From Actinomucor elegans (taxonomy: Eukaryota; Mucoromycota; Mucoromycetes; Mucorales; Mucoraceae): a DNA stretch of 64,000 nt. The position numbers were made by a program, and so were the translations under genes. The first letter of the stretch is position 1; every line of letters begins with the position of its first letter. Below, one piece after another: positions 33,350-45,680 of this stretch. Where the stretch lies: assembly GCA_026027325.1 (NCBI GenBank), contig JAMSLZ010000001.1, positions 3,968,001-4,032,000 of the forward strand, read 5' to 3'. The notes below the pieces were generated by a model. It had not been told where the DNA came from and did not search any database. It saw only the letters and a list, made by a program, of their open reading frames with translations.

Positions 33350-35456
33350 ATGATCCAACAAGCTTTAGAAGTATGCAACAGCATGATTGAAAGACTAGTA
33401 CCTTTCATACTAGAAAAGAGGTCAAAGAAATCATATATCGGCATAGCTATATCCATTGTGATTCTTCAGCAAATTTATTCCTACAACCACGTTCCCAAGA
33501 AGTTGCGAGGTTTTCCTAAAGTTTCTTTCTTCTCTATGTTGAAGGCATTGCTGACTAACGAGTCTGTATCTGATCGCACCAAGAGACTCGTTACGCCTTT
33601 AACCAATAAAGGCCACAAGTTTTATCTTGTTAGTAGCAACAGTTTTTATGAAGCATTTGTATACGCTAACACACAACTTGTATAGAGTAAAATCCCTTTA
33701 AAATGGACTCTCATTGTAGCTGACCCTGTGGCTGCTAAAACCCTGTTGATGAAAACAGGTAATGTCTATATCTATATTTAATGATCCGTAGTATTGGGTG
33801 TTTGACACTTTGCAACTAGATAATTTTCCCAAATCGCATGAAATTTTCAAGAAATTATATAAAGATGGTCCTACAGACCAGTTCCTGGGCAGAGAGAACG
33901 TAGTTATATCCAATGGTGAAGTCTGGAAAAGACAGCGCAAGGTAAGGTGCCCCTTTTTATTAAAATCGTATTTATATTTAGGACTAACACGAAACAAAAA
34001 AGGTCATGAACCCTGCGTTTCATCGTGCATTACCCGTAAAAACTTTTGGCCGTGTCATGCTTGATCTGTTTGCTTTGATTGATCAAGAAAACGACCATGT
34101 TCCTATTACTATTCGTATGCAAAACTTTACTCTTGACGCGTTAGGATTCGCTGCATTTGGTAAGACGTTTTTATCTCGAATAAAACTCCACTGTATGCTT
34201 ATCAACATGGATATATACATAGGATTTGATTTCCAATCCTTAAAAGGGGACCCAGAAGAATGGACCAAGACGTACAATATTGTGTTTGCCAGCTTAGCAA
34301 ACCTTTTTTTCAACTTGATTCCTCCATTTCTGATTAAATACATTTCGCCAAAGACCGTTCGAGCAACTGAAAGGTTTTACAAGATGTTGGAAAACTTGGT
34401 TGATACAAGACGCGAAGAGATTCGCCGAGGAGAAAAATCACACATACCTGACAATGAAAAGGACTTGCTTACTTTGATGATCGAAGCAGATATGGAAGCA
34501 GGCACCCAAGTAACTTCAGTAGAATTGAGAGTAAGTTTTCTATAGAGCGTTGCCAATAAGAGTTTTTATTGATATATTTAAACATAGCAAAACGTCGCTG
34601 TGTTTTTCTTGGCAGGTAGATACATACATTGTACCCTAGTGTATGGATAAATATTTTATTGACTACTTGATAATGATAGGACACGACACAACAGCCCATA
34701 GTCTCACATTTGCTTTGTATCACTTGGCAAAAAACAAGGTACAGAAAGTTATATTACCATCATAAATTTACTAGCGTACTTACATTTGGTCCTAATCATA
34801 GCATGTTCAAAGAAAAGCACGTCAAGAGATTTTAAATATTCTTGGAGATGATGCTGTTGACGTCCAACCTAGCTTAGAAGAACTGAACCAAATGGAGTAT
34901 TTGATGATGATCATTAAGGAGGTATGCAAACCAACACACACACATATACTATGAATTCAGTACTTATTGATAAATGTAGAATCTTCGCATCAATGGCCCT
35001 GTTGACGTACTGTTTTCAAGAAGATCCCAGGAAGAGATAGTGTTGGCAGACACCGTTATTCCTAAGGACATAGAAATCGCCGTTGACGCAGCAGCTATTC
35101 ACTTGAATCCCAAGATCTGGGCTAATCCGAACCAATTCATACCTGAACGATTTGAAGAAGGCGGCGAACATGAGAATCACTCTACAGGCTATGCATGGAT
35201 CCCTTTCAGTGGAGGCAGCAGAATTTGTTTGGGAAAGCAATTTAGCTTGACAGAACAAAGGGTAGTCTTGTCCATGTTATGTAAGTGCATTGATTTTGAA
35301 TTCAATAGTATCTTGGACACTAACTTTTTATTACCAGTGAAAAGATATGAGATTGACATATCAAAGGATTCTGAGCACTATGAGAAAATCATCTTTGATA
35401 AACCATTCAACTTTGCGCCTAATAGTCTCCAATTGAAGTTTACAAGACGTTACTAA
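33350..35456 (+). CDS. Cytochrome P450 monooxygenase
   Basis: Nine exons (33350-33628, 33686-33758, 33820-33941, 34003-34159, 34223-34530, 34588-34615, 34680-34738, 34802-34921, 34980-35456) give 540 aa. All P450 hallmarks are intact: WKRQRK (C-helix), I-helix AGHDTT (about 322-327), K-helix ENLR (about 382-385), PERF, and the haem loop FSGGSRICLGKQF with ligand Cys about 465. The N-terminus has a weakly hydrophobic anchor, so it is likely an ER enzyme using NADPH-P450 reductase. Sequence style resembles the CYP509-type P450s common in Mucorales, but the subfamily is a guess. Substrate unknown. No biosynthetic cluster is evident around it. Confidence 0.93.
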
Positions 35457-36717
35457 GTACCTTGTCTTGCTGCTGATTATATAAAATAACTATATTTCTA
35501 TGTTTATATGATAAAGATATTCAATTTTTTTTTAAAAAAACAACTTTAGCTGATATTATATGCTTTGTTTTTTTATAAAAAAAAAGCATTGATGTATATA
35601 TTAAACGATTGCAGCAAATATATACTGCTAAATTAAGACTGTATATCTAGATGAAAAGGGCCAGTCGCCCCGAGCATATAGTTTAAGCGATTAATTAGAT
35701 GTGACATTAAACTGAGATCGACAAAGATGGTGTACTATAGAAAAGCATATGTATTTAATGATTACCATTCAGAAATATAATACATCTTGATATAAAAGAT
35801 ATTCCAGTCAATGGAATGACTCAATATATTAATCGAAAGTGACATTTGACTGGGATCTGTCAAGTGATCTATTTGAGTTTACATAAAAGTGTACGTATCA
35901 TATACCAATCGTGCTTTAGCTTAAAAAAATGATTCAAGTGTATGGCACAGTAGATCCTGAGTGTGTACTCTATGCAGTAATTGGATACGACACTAAATTT
36001 AGACGATAAATCTATGCTAATCATTAGACCTAGTTTGCATAAAGTAAATGTGCTTTACTTTCGATCATTAATGTATGGCGTACACAGTATACTCATGCAA
36101 ATAAAAACCTCTAAAAGGCTCAATGGTTTGTTTTAAATAAGCTTTATATATACTAGATGCAACATTAAATCAAGATCGGTCGAGAGATCTATGGATTATT
36201 AGATTTACTACATTTTCAATGATTATAGTTGATAGCTCATTCCTAAGAAACAGTATATTATTTGTATTGCAGTCCAATAATAGTTTGAGTGGGCGCTGTG
36301 CTTCATTCTAACCAGGTACTAATCATCAGATGCAATATTGAACAGGAATTGTTTAAAAATGGCCCGACTTCAACAACAAAAATCCCAAGGGTATATCCTT
36401 AGTCTCAATTTTTTCTTTCGCAGTCTTTTTATTTCATGGGTGGCCCAAATACAGCGCTTTTAAGTCATGATGTATTAACAATGCAAAGTTCATATATTTT
36501 AAAGTACGTAGACGTTATTTGTTCTGGATTTTATTTCATGTAAAATAAGCGAGCTAAGGCTGGATCTCAAGATCGAAAAATAGTGTTTATCAAAAATAAA
36601 CTTGTGAATGTAAGGGGATTGCTGCTTATTTTTATTTATTTATTTATTTATTTTACATCATTCGATATAGGCATCCAACCCTTCAAAAAAAACTTTGTTA
36701 ACAAAAAGAGGACCATT

Positions 36718-36751
<34 letters not shown>

Positions 36752-37730
36752 GTCGTAGACAGAGGCAAGCAATTTTTTTTAAATAACCGACATCAAATAA
36801 ACATCTAGTAAGTCTAAAAGGAAAGGATATCATTTTGGTGCTTTTTATAGTACAGTAACTTTCCGTAGCTGTGTCAGCTCTAAACCTGCTTTGTATGGTT
36901 CGGTACTGTTTGCAATCGCTTTCTCATTAAGATATGTATAACAGAAAGCTAATCTATCGAGAGACTACGGATTCATACAGTTAATATATCATTAAGCTGC
37001 GACTCCTCTTTTTATTGTGATATACTACAGTAATGTATAATGGACGGTTTCCTTATATGCGCCGTTATGAATACTCTTTACTACTATTAACAATCATTTG
37101 GAGGCAACATTTCTCCAAAATGAATTTTCCCTCCTTGTACTTTTGATCCTCTTCATATGCCTTTATCTATAAATACATATAAATGTTATTCTTGTGATAT
37201 TGCTCTAGTAGAATGATACTTGCATATTTCCAACCTAAACGTTCTTCGCAGCCAACACAGGCAATATAGCTAATGCAGTGTCTACCCGTTGTCATTATTC
37301 TAATATCGATATATTAGCTCATGTGGCTTGCATGATAGAAATACAGGTCATTACCTTTCTTCTGTATTGCTTGAAACTTTTATATTGACGCTTTTAAAGA
37401 AAACAATAAGTCTGCATGCGATATATTCTAAACAAACATACTTTACACTTTGTCAAACAGATACGCTTTTCCATGCATACCATGAAAGTCCTAGTATGAA
37501 CAACGGTCAGCCACTCTGTAGGTCACTGCATATAAGCTAACGTATTACTTTTGATACTAAAAGATTGTTTGTGCTAAGATGGTTTTTACACTTTGAACAG
37601 GCATAAACTCTGCTATTGTATTGTTGTTGGGGATGATGATGATTATCCAAATAAACTCGATAGGTAAAACCCATAATAAATCAAAAAAAAGGCTGAAGAA
37701 GAAGAAGAAGAAGAAGAAAAACGACTTTTT
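35457..37730. other. Intergenic, tandem repeat block and homopolymers
   Basis: No gene. Contains the repeat block at 35640-36360, a TTTA microsatellite at about 36630-36655, and a poly-T run of about 31 at 36719-36750. Confidence 0.6.
35640..36360 (+). repeat. Degenerate tandem block of the dispersed repeat, about five units
   Basis: Five same-strand copies of the core start near 35691, 35831, 35979 (weak), 36153 and 36321 (weak), spaced about 140-175 bp. The best copies read TTAGATGTGACATTAAACTG, AAGTGACATTTGACTGGGAT and TAGATGCAACATTAAATCAA, each followed by an AGATC or GGATC element. Confidence 0.65.
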
Positions 37731-38477
37731 TTAATGCACCATGGTTTTTATTTGCTGGATAATAGCCTGCAAGTCCTGTGATCTAGATAATTGGTGATTC
37801 CCATCCGAAATCTCGAAAACTGAAACATTACATAATAATCCAGTCAAATAGTCGTGATAGTGCTTGACATTCTGGATGGGTACATCCTGATCCAGTGTAC
37901 CGTGTATTAGATAAACGTTCTGGCACTGTATTTGAAGATCTTTTTGGTTTGATAACAGTAATGCCGGTCGAGATTTGATCAGGAACGAAACAGCGATATC
38001 ATAAAACCCGCTTGGATCGTATTCACTTGGTCTTTTCCATATATAATCCATATCTTGTTGATGCTGCAAAGGCACCTCTTCATTCAACCATCTCTCGGTG
38101 AAATCAATACCTCCTCCTATACCCATGATAGCACTCAACTTGATTTGCGTTGATATGAGCAAAGCTATCCATAATCCCATACTGGCTCCAATGACATAAA
38201 GATTTGTATGGTCATATCTTTGTATCAGTGATAACCCGTCTTGATACCAGTCTACAACTGAGCTTGCTTGATTCGAGTGGTTCCAACTAAGAAACCCAAA
38301 TCCTTGTTGCATAGAATATTCATGTACCATTAATGCTTTTTTCGATGTAATGAAATCGGAACGAAATCCCGGGATAAAACAAAGGGTAGTATTTTTTGGA
38401 TGAGCTGGTGCCCTATATGTATATGTAATTAGGCGATTGTTAATTCTTAATGTGTTGATTATCTGCTTTGGTATCAT
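37731..38477 (-). CDS. ABHD10-like alpha/beta hydrolase (thioesterase-type)
   Basis: A single exon of 248 codons from ATG 38477. Oxyanion region CFIPGFRSDFITSKK, nucleophile elbow GASMG (Ser about 99), acid in HGTLDQDVP and catalytic His in ISDGNHQLSR. The pattern GFRSDF...SKKA...EYS...GFLSWNHS and the ERWL ... MDYIWKRPSEYDPSGFYDI segment match ABHD10-type serine hydrolases, mitochondrial depalmitoylases in animals. The open frame continues upstream to 38576 but starts with GTG; an unseen 5-prime exon carrying a targeting peptide is possible. Reaction and location here are inferred from the family. Confidence 0.8.
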   Translation of the reverse strand: MIPKQIINTLRINNRLITYTYRAPAHPKNTTLCFIPGFRSDFITSKKALMVHEYSMQQGFGFLSWNHSNQASSVVDWYQDGLSLIQRYDHTNLYVIGASMGLWIALLISTQIKLSAIMGIGGGIDFTERWLNEEVPLQHQQDMDYIWKRPSEYDPSGFYDIAVSFLIKSRPALLLSNQKDLQIQCQNVYLIHGTLDQDVPIQNVKHYHDYLTGLLCNVSVFEISDGNHQLSRSQDLQAIIQQIKTMVH

Positions 38478-39053
38478 GTAAAAGAAAAGGGGGAATGTTG
38501 CCTCAGTATTGGTTTTGAGTCGGCGACTGTGGATATGTAATAAATAATTTTGATTGGATAACGGAGATAAGAACACCGATCCTCCTCTTCTGTCTTTGCT
38601 TCAGATTTTCTGAAATTTGATTCTTTTGCTTTAATCTGGTTTCTACTAATAAACAAAGTTGATTAACAAAATTTGTTCAAAATGTAATTGCGCATCAAAT
38701 GATATTGGTATATTTTTGCTTTGATTTTGAAAATGAAAGTTATTTTTGAATTATATGCAACTTTTAAGCTTTTTTTTTTTTTTGGGTGATATGTCAAGCT
38801 TTTTTCTAGACAAAAAATTACAACAAAGATAAAGAACATACTGAAATAAGTAGGTAATACTTTAGTACTAAAAATATGCTTTTATAAGACCATTTACTAT
38901 CTATACAAAAATGAAAAAAAAAATTGGCAAAAATCGTGGGAATCTCTTGTGCATTTTTATTGGTTAGAGATATTTAAACATTGGTTCATTTTATTAAGCT
39001 CGCGAAGCTTGCAATAATTACTGAGGGCTTTCCTTACTTGTTTTTTTTAACAT
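38478..39053. other. Divergent intergenic region
   Basis: About 576 bp between the ABHD10-like start and a small plus-strand gene. Presumed bidirectional promoter. No recognisable element besides poly-T runs. Confidence 0.4.
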
Positions 39054-39432
39054 ATGTCTTCTACTGATAACAACGACTTGATATACCAAACAAGAAGATT
39101 AGATAATGCAACAAGGATAAAGAGGCAAGCTGCTGCTAATGCCCTACAGCAATATTCATTACTCGCATTACAAGCCATTAAAGATTGCGAGGTATAAAAC
39201 ATTTACATGATTGATTTAATCATGCTGTAACCAAAATTTCTCTTTGTGATAGAGCCCTGCAAAGACGCGACTAAAAATGATGCGGTACATATAGATTTAA
39301 ATATCTTGCCATGTTCAAAGGCTCAATATGCTCTTTCATTATAGTGCATTGACTGATTTACCAACAGAATTACCCAAAGAATCTTATGGTAGTATGCGGA
39401 AAAAGTCAAACACAGGTGGCTCTTCCCGCTAA
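39054..39432 (+). CDS. Small three-exon hypothetical protein
   Basis: Three exons (39054-39191, 39253-39284, 39345-39432) join in phase to give about 85 aa. It begins MSSTDNNDLIYQTRRLDNAT and continues with a charged helical segment (RIKRQAAANALQQYSLLALQ), then a Ser/Lys tail ending GGSSR. All splice sites are canonical, which argues for a real gene too short for standard ORF finding. It looks like one amphipathic helix pair, perhaps a small complex subunit. I do not recognise the family. Its stop lies about 37 bp from the convergent subtilase stop. Confidence 0.6.
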
Positions 39433-39468
39433 TGATCTTTATTAGTATATATTTAATAAGATTAAATC

Positions 39469-42400
39469 TTAACGTTGTATAATGGTAATGACTCCAGATA
39501 CCCAAGTTTCCCAATCTGTTTCTTTACGTTCATCGCCAAATACTTTGAGTGCACTAAGACGAATAACATAATCACCGCTCGAAACTGGTATAAACAAATC
39601 ATCAGAAAGATCTGCGTCAGTGCCGAATGAGTCGATAGAGCTTTGGCTAAGATAATAACCATCCCAGGCAGCAATATTCGCGGGAAATTGTTCTGTGTAG
39701 CGCTGTAGAAAATCATCTGTACCATAGATATGTCCCAGCACTTGCTCTTGAGGCCATTGTAGCACTTCTGCCTTTAGTATAGTAGTAGGCGTTACTAATC
39801 TGTACTGAAAGAACATAAAGAATGGGCTTGTAGTGATATTGTGATACAATCTAGCATCGGATGTCAGATCAAAAGTAATATTTGTTGGGACAGGGTAGGT
39901 CTCGTTATGCATCATGTCAAATGTTATAATATTGACATTTGGATCAAAAATGGGGAGATCGTGCTGGCTTCCAACAACGCCAACATATGGTATATGCAAA
40001 GGCTTGTATGTCACTAAAGACGCGTTATTTCTTATCTGATGAAATGGATAAAACTGAATGAATCCACTGTACATGATATGATCCAAAGGATCTGTCAAAG
40101 GAGGATTCACAACAACCGTAACGTACTGAGTTTCGCCTGGTTTTAAATGGATTTCAGTTGCAGAGAACTGAATATCGGCTACTGCTTCTGTATTCAAGCC
40201 TTGCGAGACGTATGTATATTCAGATTTTTTAACATTGTAAGGTGCTATAGCGATCGAGACATTGTTATAAAGTCGATAAGAGATTGAATCCATGCCATTG
40301 TTGGTGATAGTCAGGTTATGCATTGTGTAATCTTGAGTGGAGGTATCGTTGAAACTAATTTGAGCAGGATTAACATGCACCACTTGCATAATACTATCAT
40401 ACACTAAAGTTCCAATGTATGAGTATCAACAAATAATAAAGCATGACAACCTTGACTTTACCTTGCACTAAACCTGCACCTTGTCTTAATGTACTATCAA
40501 TAATACCACTGCTGGCATTACCTACACTAGTCTGAAAGGCGTAGTTCTTGAACTTTTGAAAGACGAGGTCTGTTGATGCAGAAGAAGAATTAACGCCATG
40601 GTATTGCAAGTACAGAGCAATAGATCCAGCGATATAAGGGCAAGCCATTGATGTACCTCTCTGAAACCCATAACCTCCAAGATATCCGGGCAAAGTAGAG
40701 TATACTGCATCGCCAACAGCAGCAATATCAGGTTTCATGGTCAGTTCCGCTGAAGGACCTACGCTAGAAAAATACGAGATTGTAGATGCTGACTCGTTGG
40801 GAATAAAAGGATCCATCAAATTATAGCTAAACTTCAGTCTAGTAGGGCTAGTTTGTTTAAAAGCCTGCAACAATCTTTGCCCATCTTCGTAACTGATCAT
40901 GACAGATGGAAGTATACCTTCTGTTCCTGAATAAGCAGGCGCCAGGTCATAATCTTTTGGAATATCATTGTAAATTATGACACCAAGACCGCCAGCTGCT
41001 TTGATATTGGTGAATTTTTCAGTAAAGGTACAGGTGCCACGTTTAACCAGAGCAATCTTTCCTTTGACCGAAGATGAAACGAATGATGGTTTACAAGCAT
41101 CTTCTTCTAAAAGAGCTTTGTTTGTACCATTGAAAGAAATAGCCAGTTCACCATCAGGTACTTTGGGTTCTGCCCATGCACATCCTACATGTGTCAATAT
41201 TTTGTTAGTAAAAATGCTTTGGTTTGCATAATCTAACTTGCTTACCGATTGGTGTTGAAATTCCATTTACTTCTATCAATGCTGAAACACCTTTATATTC
41301 ATTAATAACTGAAGCAACTGAAAACACAGATTCAGCGGGCATGGTTACTGTAAATGCTCCATCGTGTCCTTCATTTCCTGCGGCTACAATGACTATAAAA
41401 AAAATATGTATTAATGCAAGATAAAAAAAAAAGACGCGCCATGATATAACCTTACCGTGAACTCCTTTGGTAGCAATCGTATTTAATAGTTTCACTGCTG
41501 GGACTCTATCATCAGACCAAGGACCGCCACCTCCCAAACTGAGACTTATAACATGAACGCCAGCATCGTAGGCCCTTAAAATAGCTTCAATGATAAACTC
41601 GTCCAATGTGCCAGTATTTTCTAAACAGCTAAATACACGCCATACACCAAGCTTAGCTCCAGGAGCCACACCCACGAAACCCTATCGGTTAAAAACTTGA
41701 TTAAAATTTGATTATTATTGAAAATTGGTACTTACATGCTCAGGATCATTTCCAGCAATAATGCCAGATACGTGCGTTCCATGTCCTATCATGATTGTCT
41801 AATTAAGATACATCTCTTCCTTGGTTTTTTGTTTGGTTCTTACCTGATTGATTACTTTTATTGCACGTATCTAGCGGATCTTCACTTGGTTTTGGGACTG
41901 ACGCAGGATCGGAAGCATTATAATTATCACCTACAAGATCATAGCCTGCAGCAATTTTAAAACCTGGACCAAATCCTCCACCTAAAGCCTTCAGGTTATA
42001 ATCGACGGCTACAATATCACTATTTAGTTAGACTCGTCTTTATATGGATAGATGAAATAAGCTTTACCAGTATCAATCACACCAATAAAAATGCCTTCAC
42101 CAGTCAAGTTCAGTTCTTGATGCACTTTGTTGACTTGAGAGGATCGGTGTGGCAACAACTTTTTGACCCACTCCGAAGATATGGTTTGATTTGATATTAA
42201 ATGATCGTCCTGAAGTGAAATGGTGTGTGCTCTTTGGATGATTCTATTTGGAGAAACCGAAGCAATATTTGGAAGCGCCAGCATTGAGCGTAATACAGCA
42301 TGCTCCTGGTCCAATATTTCGATTGAGAGGCCGCGAAACAGCTCATGGGTAAACTCTTTGTGTACTTTAATTTGATCTCGGTACTCTGTCGGGATAGCGG

Positions 42401-42581
42401 TCAAAAATGATTCCGGAAAAGCATCGTCTAGCTCAATGAGAAATCGTTTGTTCATTGCTTTGAACCTGCTGTTGAATACATACTTGGGATGATTACGAAC
42501 ATCAAAAGCATATAGTGGCTTTAATAGAAAGAGTAGTAAAAAAAGACTCGCCAGAATCTTTTGAAAAGGGCCTGGTTTCAT
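39469..42581 (-). CDS. Secreted subtilisin-like serine protease with PA domain
   Basis: Seven exons encode an S8 family protease of roughly 880 aa. Order: signal peptide (LASLFLLLFLLKPLYA), inhibitor-like prodomain, catalytic Asp in FIGVIDT, His in GHGTHVSGIIAGND, oxyanion Asn in VAAGNEGHDG, an inserted PA domain (GKIALVKRGTCTFTEKFTNI), catalytic Ser in GTSMACPYIAG, then a long beta-rich C-terminal region with many N-glycosylation sites. This is the Vpr/C5a-peptidase-like layout. The Asp motif crosses an intron (donor gtaaag at about 42068), and joining reads DTA-VDY instead of the usual DTG-x-DY, a small oddity. Likely secreted for protein digestion. Confidence 0.9.
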
Positions 42582-42640
42582 GTAACAACAAAAGGATTTA
42601 AAAAAAATAGTGGATAATTGTTAAAAGTTAATGGACTCTA

Positions 42641-42647
42641 TTATATA
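42641..42647 (-). promoter_or_regulatory. TATA-like box of the subtilase gene
   Basis: TATATAA on the minus strand, 60 bp upstream of the start codon at 42581. Confidence 0.45.
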
Positions 42648-43249
42648 CGTTTTGTTTTGTCATCGATCTAATGAACTCATAGTCGTACCTGTCCTACAAT
42701 GAAAGGAATAGCATCCAAGCCCATCATCCATCTATTGTGTTATTTTTGGCCTAGCAATATAGTGTCACCAGTCTATTCTATGTGCTTAGCCTCAAACTAG
42801 TTTACAATTTAAAGTGTCCGTCTATTTGTTTTGCTCTTATAACTATTTTTACTAATACAGTAGTTTCTAATTAAAAAACTTCCTTTCAAAATAGCTTCTG
42901 ATGAATGACCTTTTAGTATGACGTGCTGCTTCTATGGCATTGCTCTAAAGCCCTGACAACAGGATTTTTTTTTTTTTTCAAGAACAAACACACTAGCCAA
43001 TCAGAATCAATTTCTCCACAGTTTAAGGATTCTATCCCACCATCTATTGTTGGCTATTATAAATCCTATTTACTATTGAACTGCTGCCCTTTCGTGTACT
43101 GTTTATTACGACAACTCTTGGTCTACCCTCTTTTATTTTCTTCTTTCTTTACATGTGTACATAGTAAAGTTTTTTTTTTTTTGGAAACTTTAACCATACT
43201 ATCACATAATTCTCCTTTGACATTTTGACTCGAGAGCTCTCTTTCTGAA
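42648..43249. other. Divergent intergenic region
   Basis: Upstream DNA of the subtilase and the transporter gene. A TATAAAT string lies about 195 bp before the transporter ATG. No ORF supported. Confidence 0.4.
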
Positions 43250-44493
43250 ATGGCGACTTACCAAACAGTACCAGCCGATGAACAATCCCCAACCAGCTCA
43301 CCGACATTTCAACCGAGGAAATCTCGGTCAGTTTTGGCTACAGTTATGCTCACTATATGTATTATTACCTTTGTTTTACAAACTGAGCTTGCACAATATG
43401 TCCAAAAGACCACCAATTATTCAAAGCCTTACTTCATCCTGTAATGTATCATGTTATCATAAGCTTGATTTTGATATTAACTACTGCTCCTAATTTCTTG
43501 ACTCCCAGATACATAAGTCATACTTGCTATATCTTTATGATTCCCTTACAGCTGGTAGCAGAGTACATTCAGCAGCATCACAATAGTAAAAACTCTGTAT
43601 ACCAAAACATGATTGAAACAATAAACACTAGTACATCATCCGTGTATCAATCGTTGCTGGAGTTACAATACAGAGTACAAGGAAATCAGGTCTTTCCTTT
43701 AGGCTTTATCATCAAAACTAGTTTGTGGCTTTCGATTTTGTTAACGTTACCTGCCTACATTTGGTATCTTAGCGTAAATCTGACGTCCATGTCCAATCTC
43801 ACTGCCATTTATAACACGGGTTGCTTTTTCGCCTATCTCTTTAGTATATTGATGCTACATGATCGCCTCGTTGCCGCCAAAGTCGGCGCTATCATGCTTT
43901 GTATGGCCGGTGTGTTGGCTATGGCCTGCTGGCCTCAGACATCTAATAATAATGATGATGAAAGTAGAGATGGTATCGCATCCACTGGCAAAGAGTGGGT
44001 AGGCATTGCTGTAGCTTCCATTGGTGCTGCTCTTTACGGGTTCTATGAAGTCTATTACAAGAAATACGCGTCTCCATCGCAACCGACTATTTTGTTTGCA
44101 AATACAATCACTGGTGTTATAGGTGTGGTGACATTTTTGGTACTTTGGATCCCATTTCCCCTCTTGCATTTCACGGGTATTGAGACGTTCGAGTTACCAG
44201 ACTGGATCACCTTTGGTTATATTATGGGTATCGCATCCATGAGTGTGATTTACAACGCTACCTTTATGGCTGTCATTGCTTTGGTGAATCCTGTATTTGC
44301 AGCCGTTGGTGTGATGCTAACAGTGCCTGCTGTAGCCATTACTGATGTGTTGGTTACGGGCGTCATGGTACCTACTTCTACCATTGTAGGTAGCTTTTTG
44401 ATATTGATAGGCTTTATTGTTTTGAATAGACAGGTAGGAATCGACGAAAAGATAGATCAATCATTATCATTAGAAGGGCAATACCATCATTAA
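43250..44493 (+). CDS. DMT-superfamily (SLC35F/EamA-like) membrane transporter
   Basis: Two exons (43250-43440, 43509-44493) give 391 aa with about ten membrane segments (for example LATVMLTICIITFVLQTELA, IIKTSLWLSILLTLPAYIWY, GIAVASIGAALYGFYEVYY, IVGSFLILIGFIVL). The N-terminal motif KPYFILYISHTCYIFMIP and the paired TVPAVAITD/MAGVLAM helices resemble SLC35F-like fungal transporters of the drug/metabolite superfamily. It probably moves a nucleotide-linked or small organic solute across an organelle or vacuole membrane. The substrate cannot be read from sequence. The short first exon carries the first span. Confidence 0.82.
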
Positions 44494-44625
44494 ATAAAGT
44501 CGATTATTTTTGATGTGTATGTACAAGTAGATGTTACAAAAACTTTTTTTCAGTTATTTATTAAAAGCAAAAAAGAATATATAACAAAGGAAAAGCTTTT
44601 TTATATATATAAAAAGGTATAGAGC

Positions 44626-45257
44626 TTAGTAGAAGAAACCAAGGACCTTACCACCACAGTGCTTGGCACGAGCTTCCTCTTGATCCATGATACCAGCAGA
44701 GGTGGTCAAGACCAAATGACCGAATTGACGAGCAGGCAACAAGTTGGCAGTCCACTTCTCAAGCTCAGAGAGCTTGATGTTGAAGCGAGGAGAGATAACA
44801 CCACACTTGTTAATACGGCCATTGAGTTGAATGACAATCTTACCAGAACGGTGATCATCAATAATTTCAAACTCACCAATGTAGCCTAGAAAGCAAGATA
44901 ATGATTAATACATTTGTATCCAATATTTGAAGCATATAAACAGTTCAGTGTTAAGGAGTGCAAAGTTCGAAATAGTCAAACGAATGGAAGGTTAATCTTC
45001 CGCAGATTTAAAAATCATATATTGTAAGAAACCCAACATATAATCAGTTATACTACGGAGTAGGGGAGACATGGAGAGAGGGCGAGACGGGGAAAAAAAG
45101 TAAAATAGGATATAGATTACTTACCATGCTTTTGCATAACAGACAAGAACTTGACAATGACCTTGGAGGAAGGACGGACGAGAACTTGTCTCTTTCCGCG
45201 CTTTTCAGCGTTGTTGATGTTGTTCAAACAATCTTGCAAAACAGAGACTCTGACCAT
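44626..45257 (-). CDS. RPS22: 40S ribosomal protein S22/S15a (uS8)
   Basis: Two exons (45125-45257, 44626-44885) encode 130 aa, the exact family length. It starts [20 protein letters not shown], contains [19 protein letters not shown] and [20 protein letters not shown], and ends [12 protein letters not shown], all diagnostic of uS8. It binds helix 21 of 18S rRNA in the small subunit. A 5-prime UTR intron is likely, because strong splice-like sites lie just upstream. It is divergent from NOP7. Confidence 0.97.
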
Positions 45258-45680
45258 TTTAAATTCTGCAAAAAAAGATATATTATGAATAAACCAAGAG
45301 CAATTCAAACTTAGATGAGTGTCGTGCCATTCACGATTCATAAAAGTGTTTGCAAAATATCATGTACAGTAGCCTTCCAAAAGGCTTTGTAACATGAAGC
45401 AAATAAAGATGGGGGATGGATGGATGGATGGATGGATATTTACCTTAAGTTTGATTAGGATGCGAAAAGGAAGGAACATCAATCTTCAAGCAAATTGCTC
45501 AGTTTTATAAATTTTTCAGTGTAACTGTCCTTTTTTTTCTCAAAAAAAGCCACTCTAACGATTGCCAGTCACTGTAAACTCCAGTCTCTCTCGAAGCTCA
45601 AACCTGCCAAACCTATTTTTTTTGAATTTTTTTCATACAAGGTCTACTCTTTCTTTTATAACCTCATATAAATCTGCATA
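45258..45680. promoter_or_regulatory. Shared upstream region of RPS22 and NOP7
   Basis: 423 bp between two divergent ribosome-production genes. Contains a GGAT tandem run at 45413-45437 and several poly-T tracts. Bidirectional promoter inferred from layout. Confidence 0.5.

Noticed and set aside
35640..36360. CRISPR-like array
   Set aside because: Regular spacing, but the units are degenerate and long, and the genome is eukaryotic with introns. The pattern fits a decayed tandem repeat.
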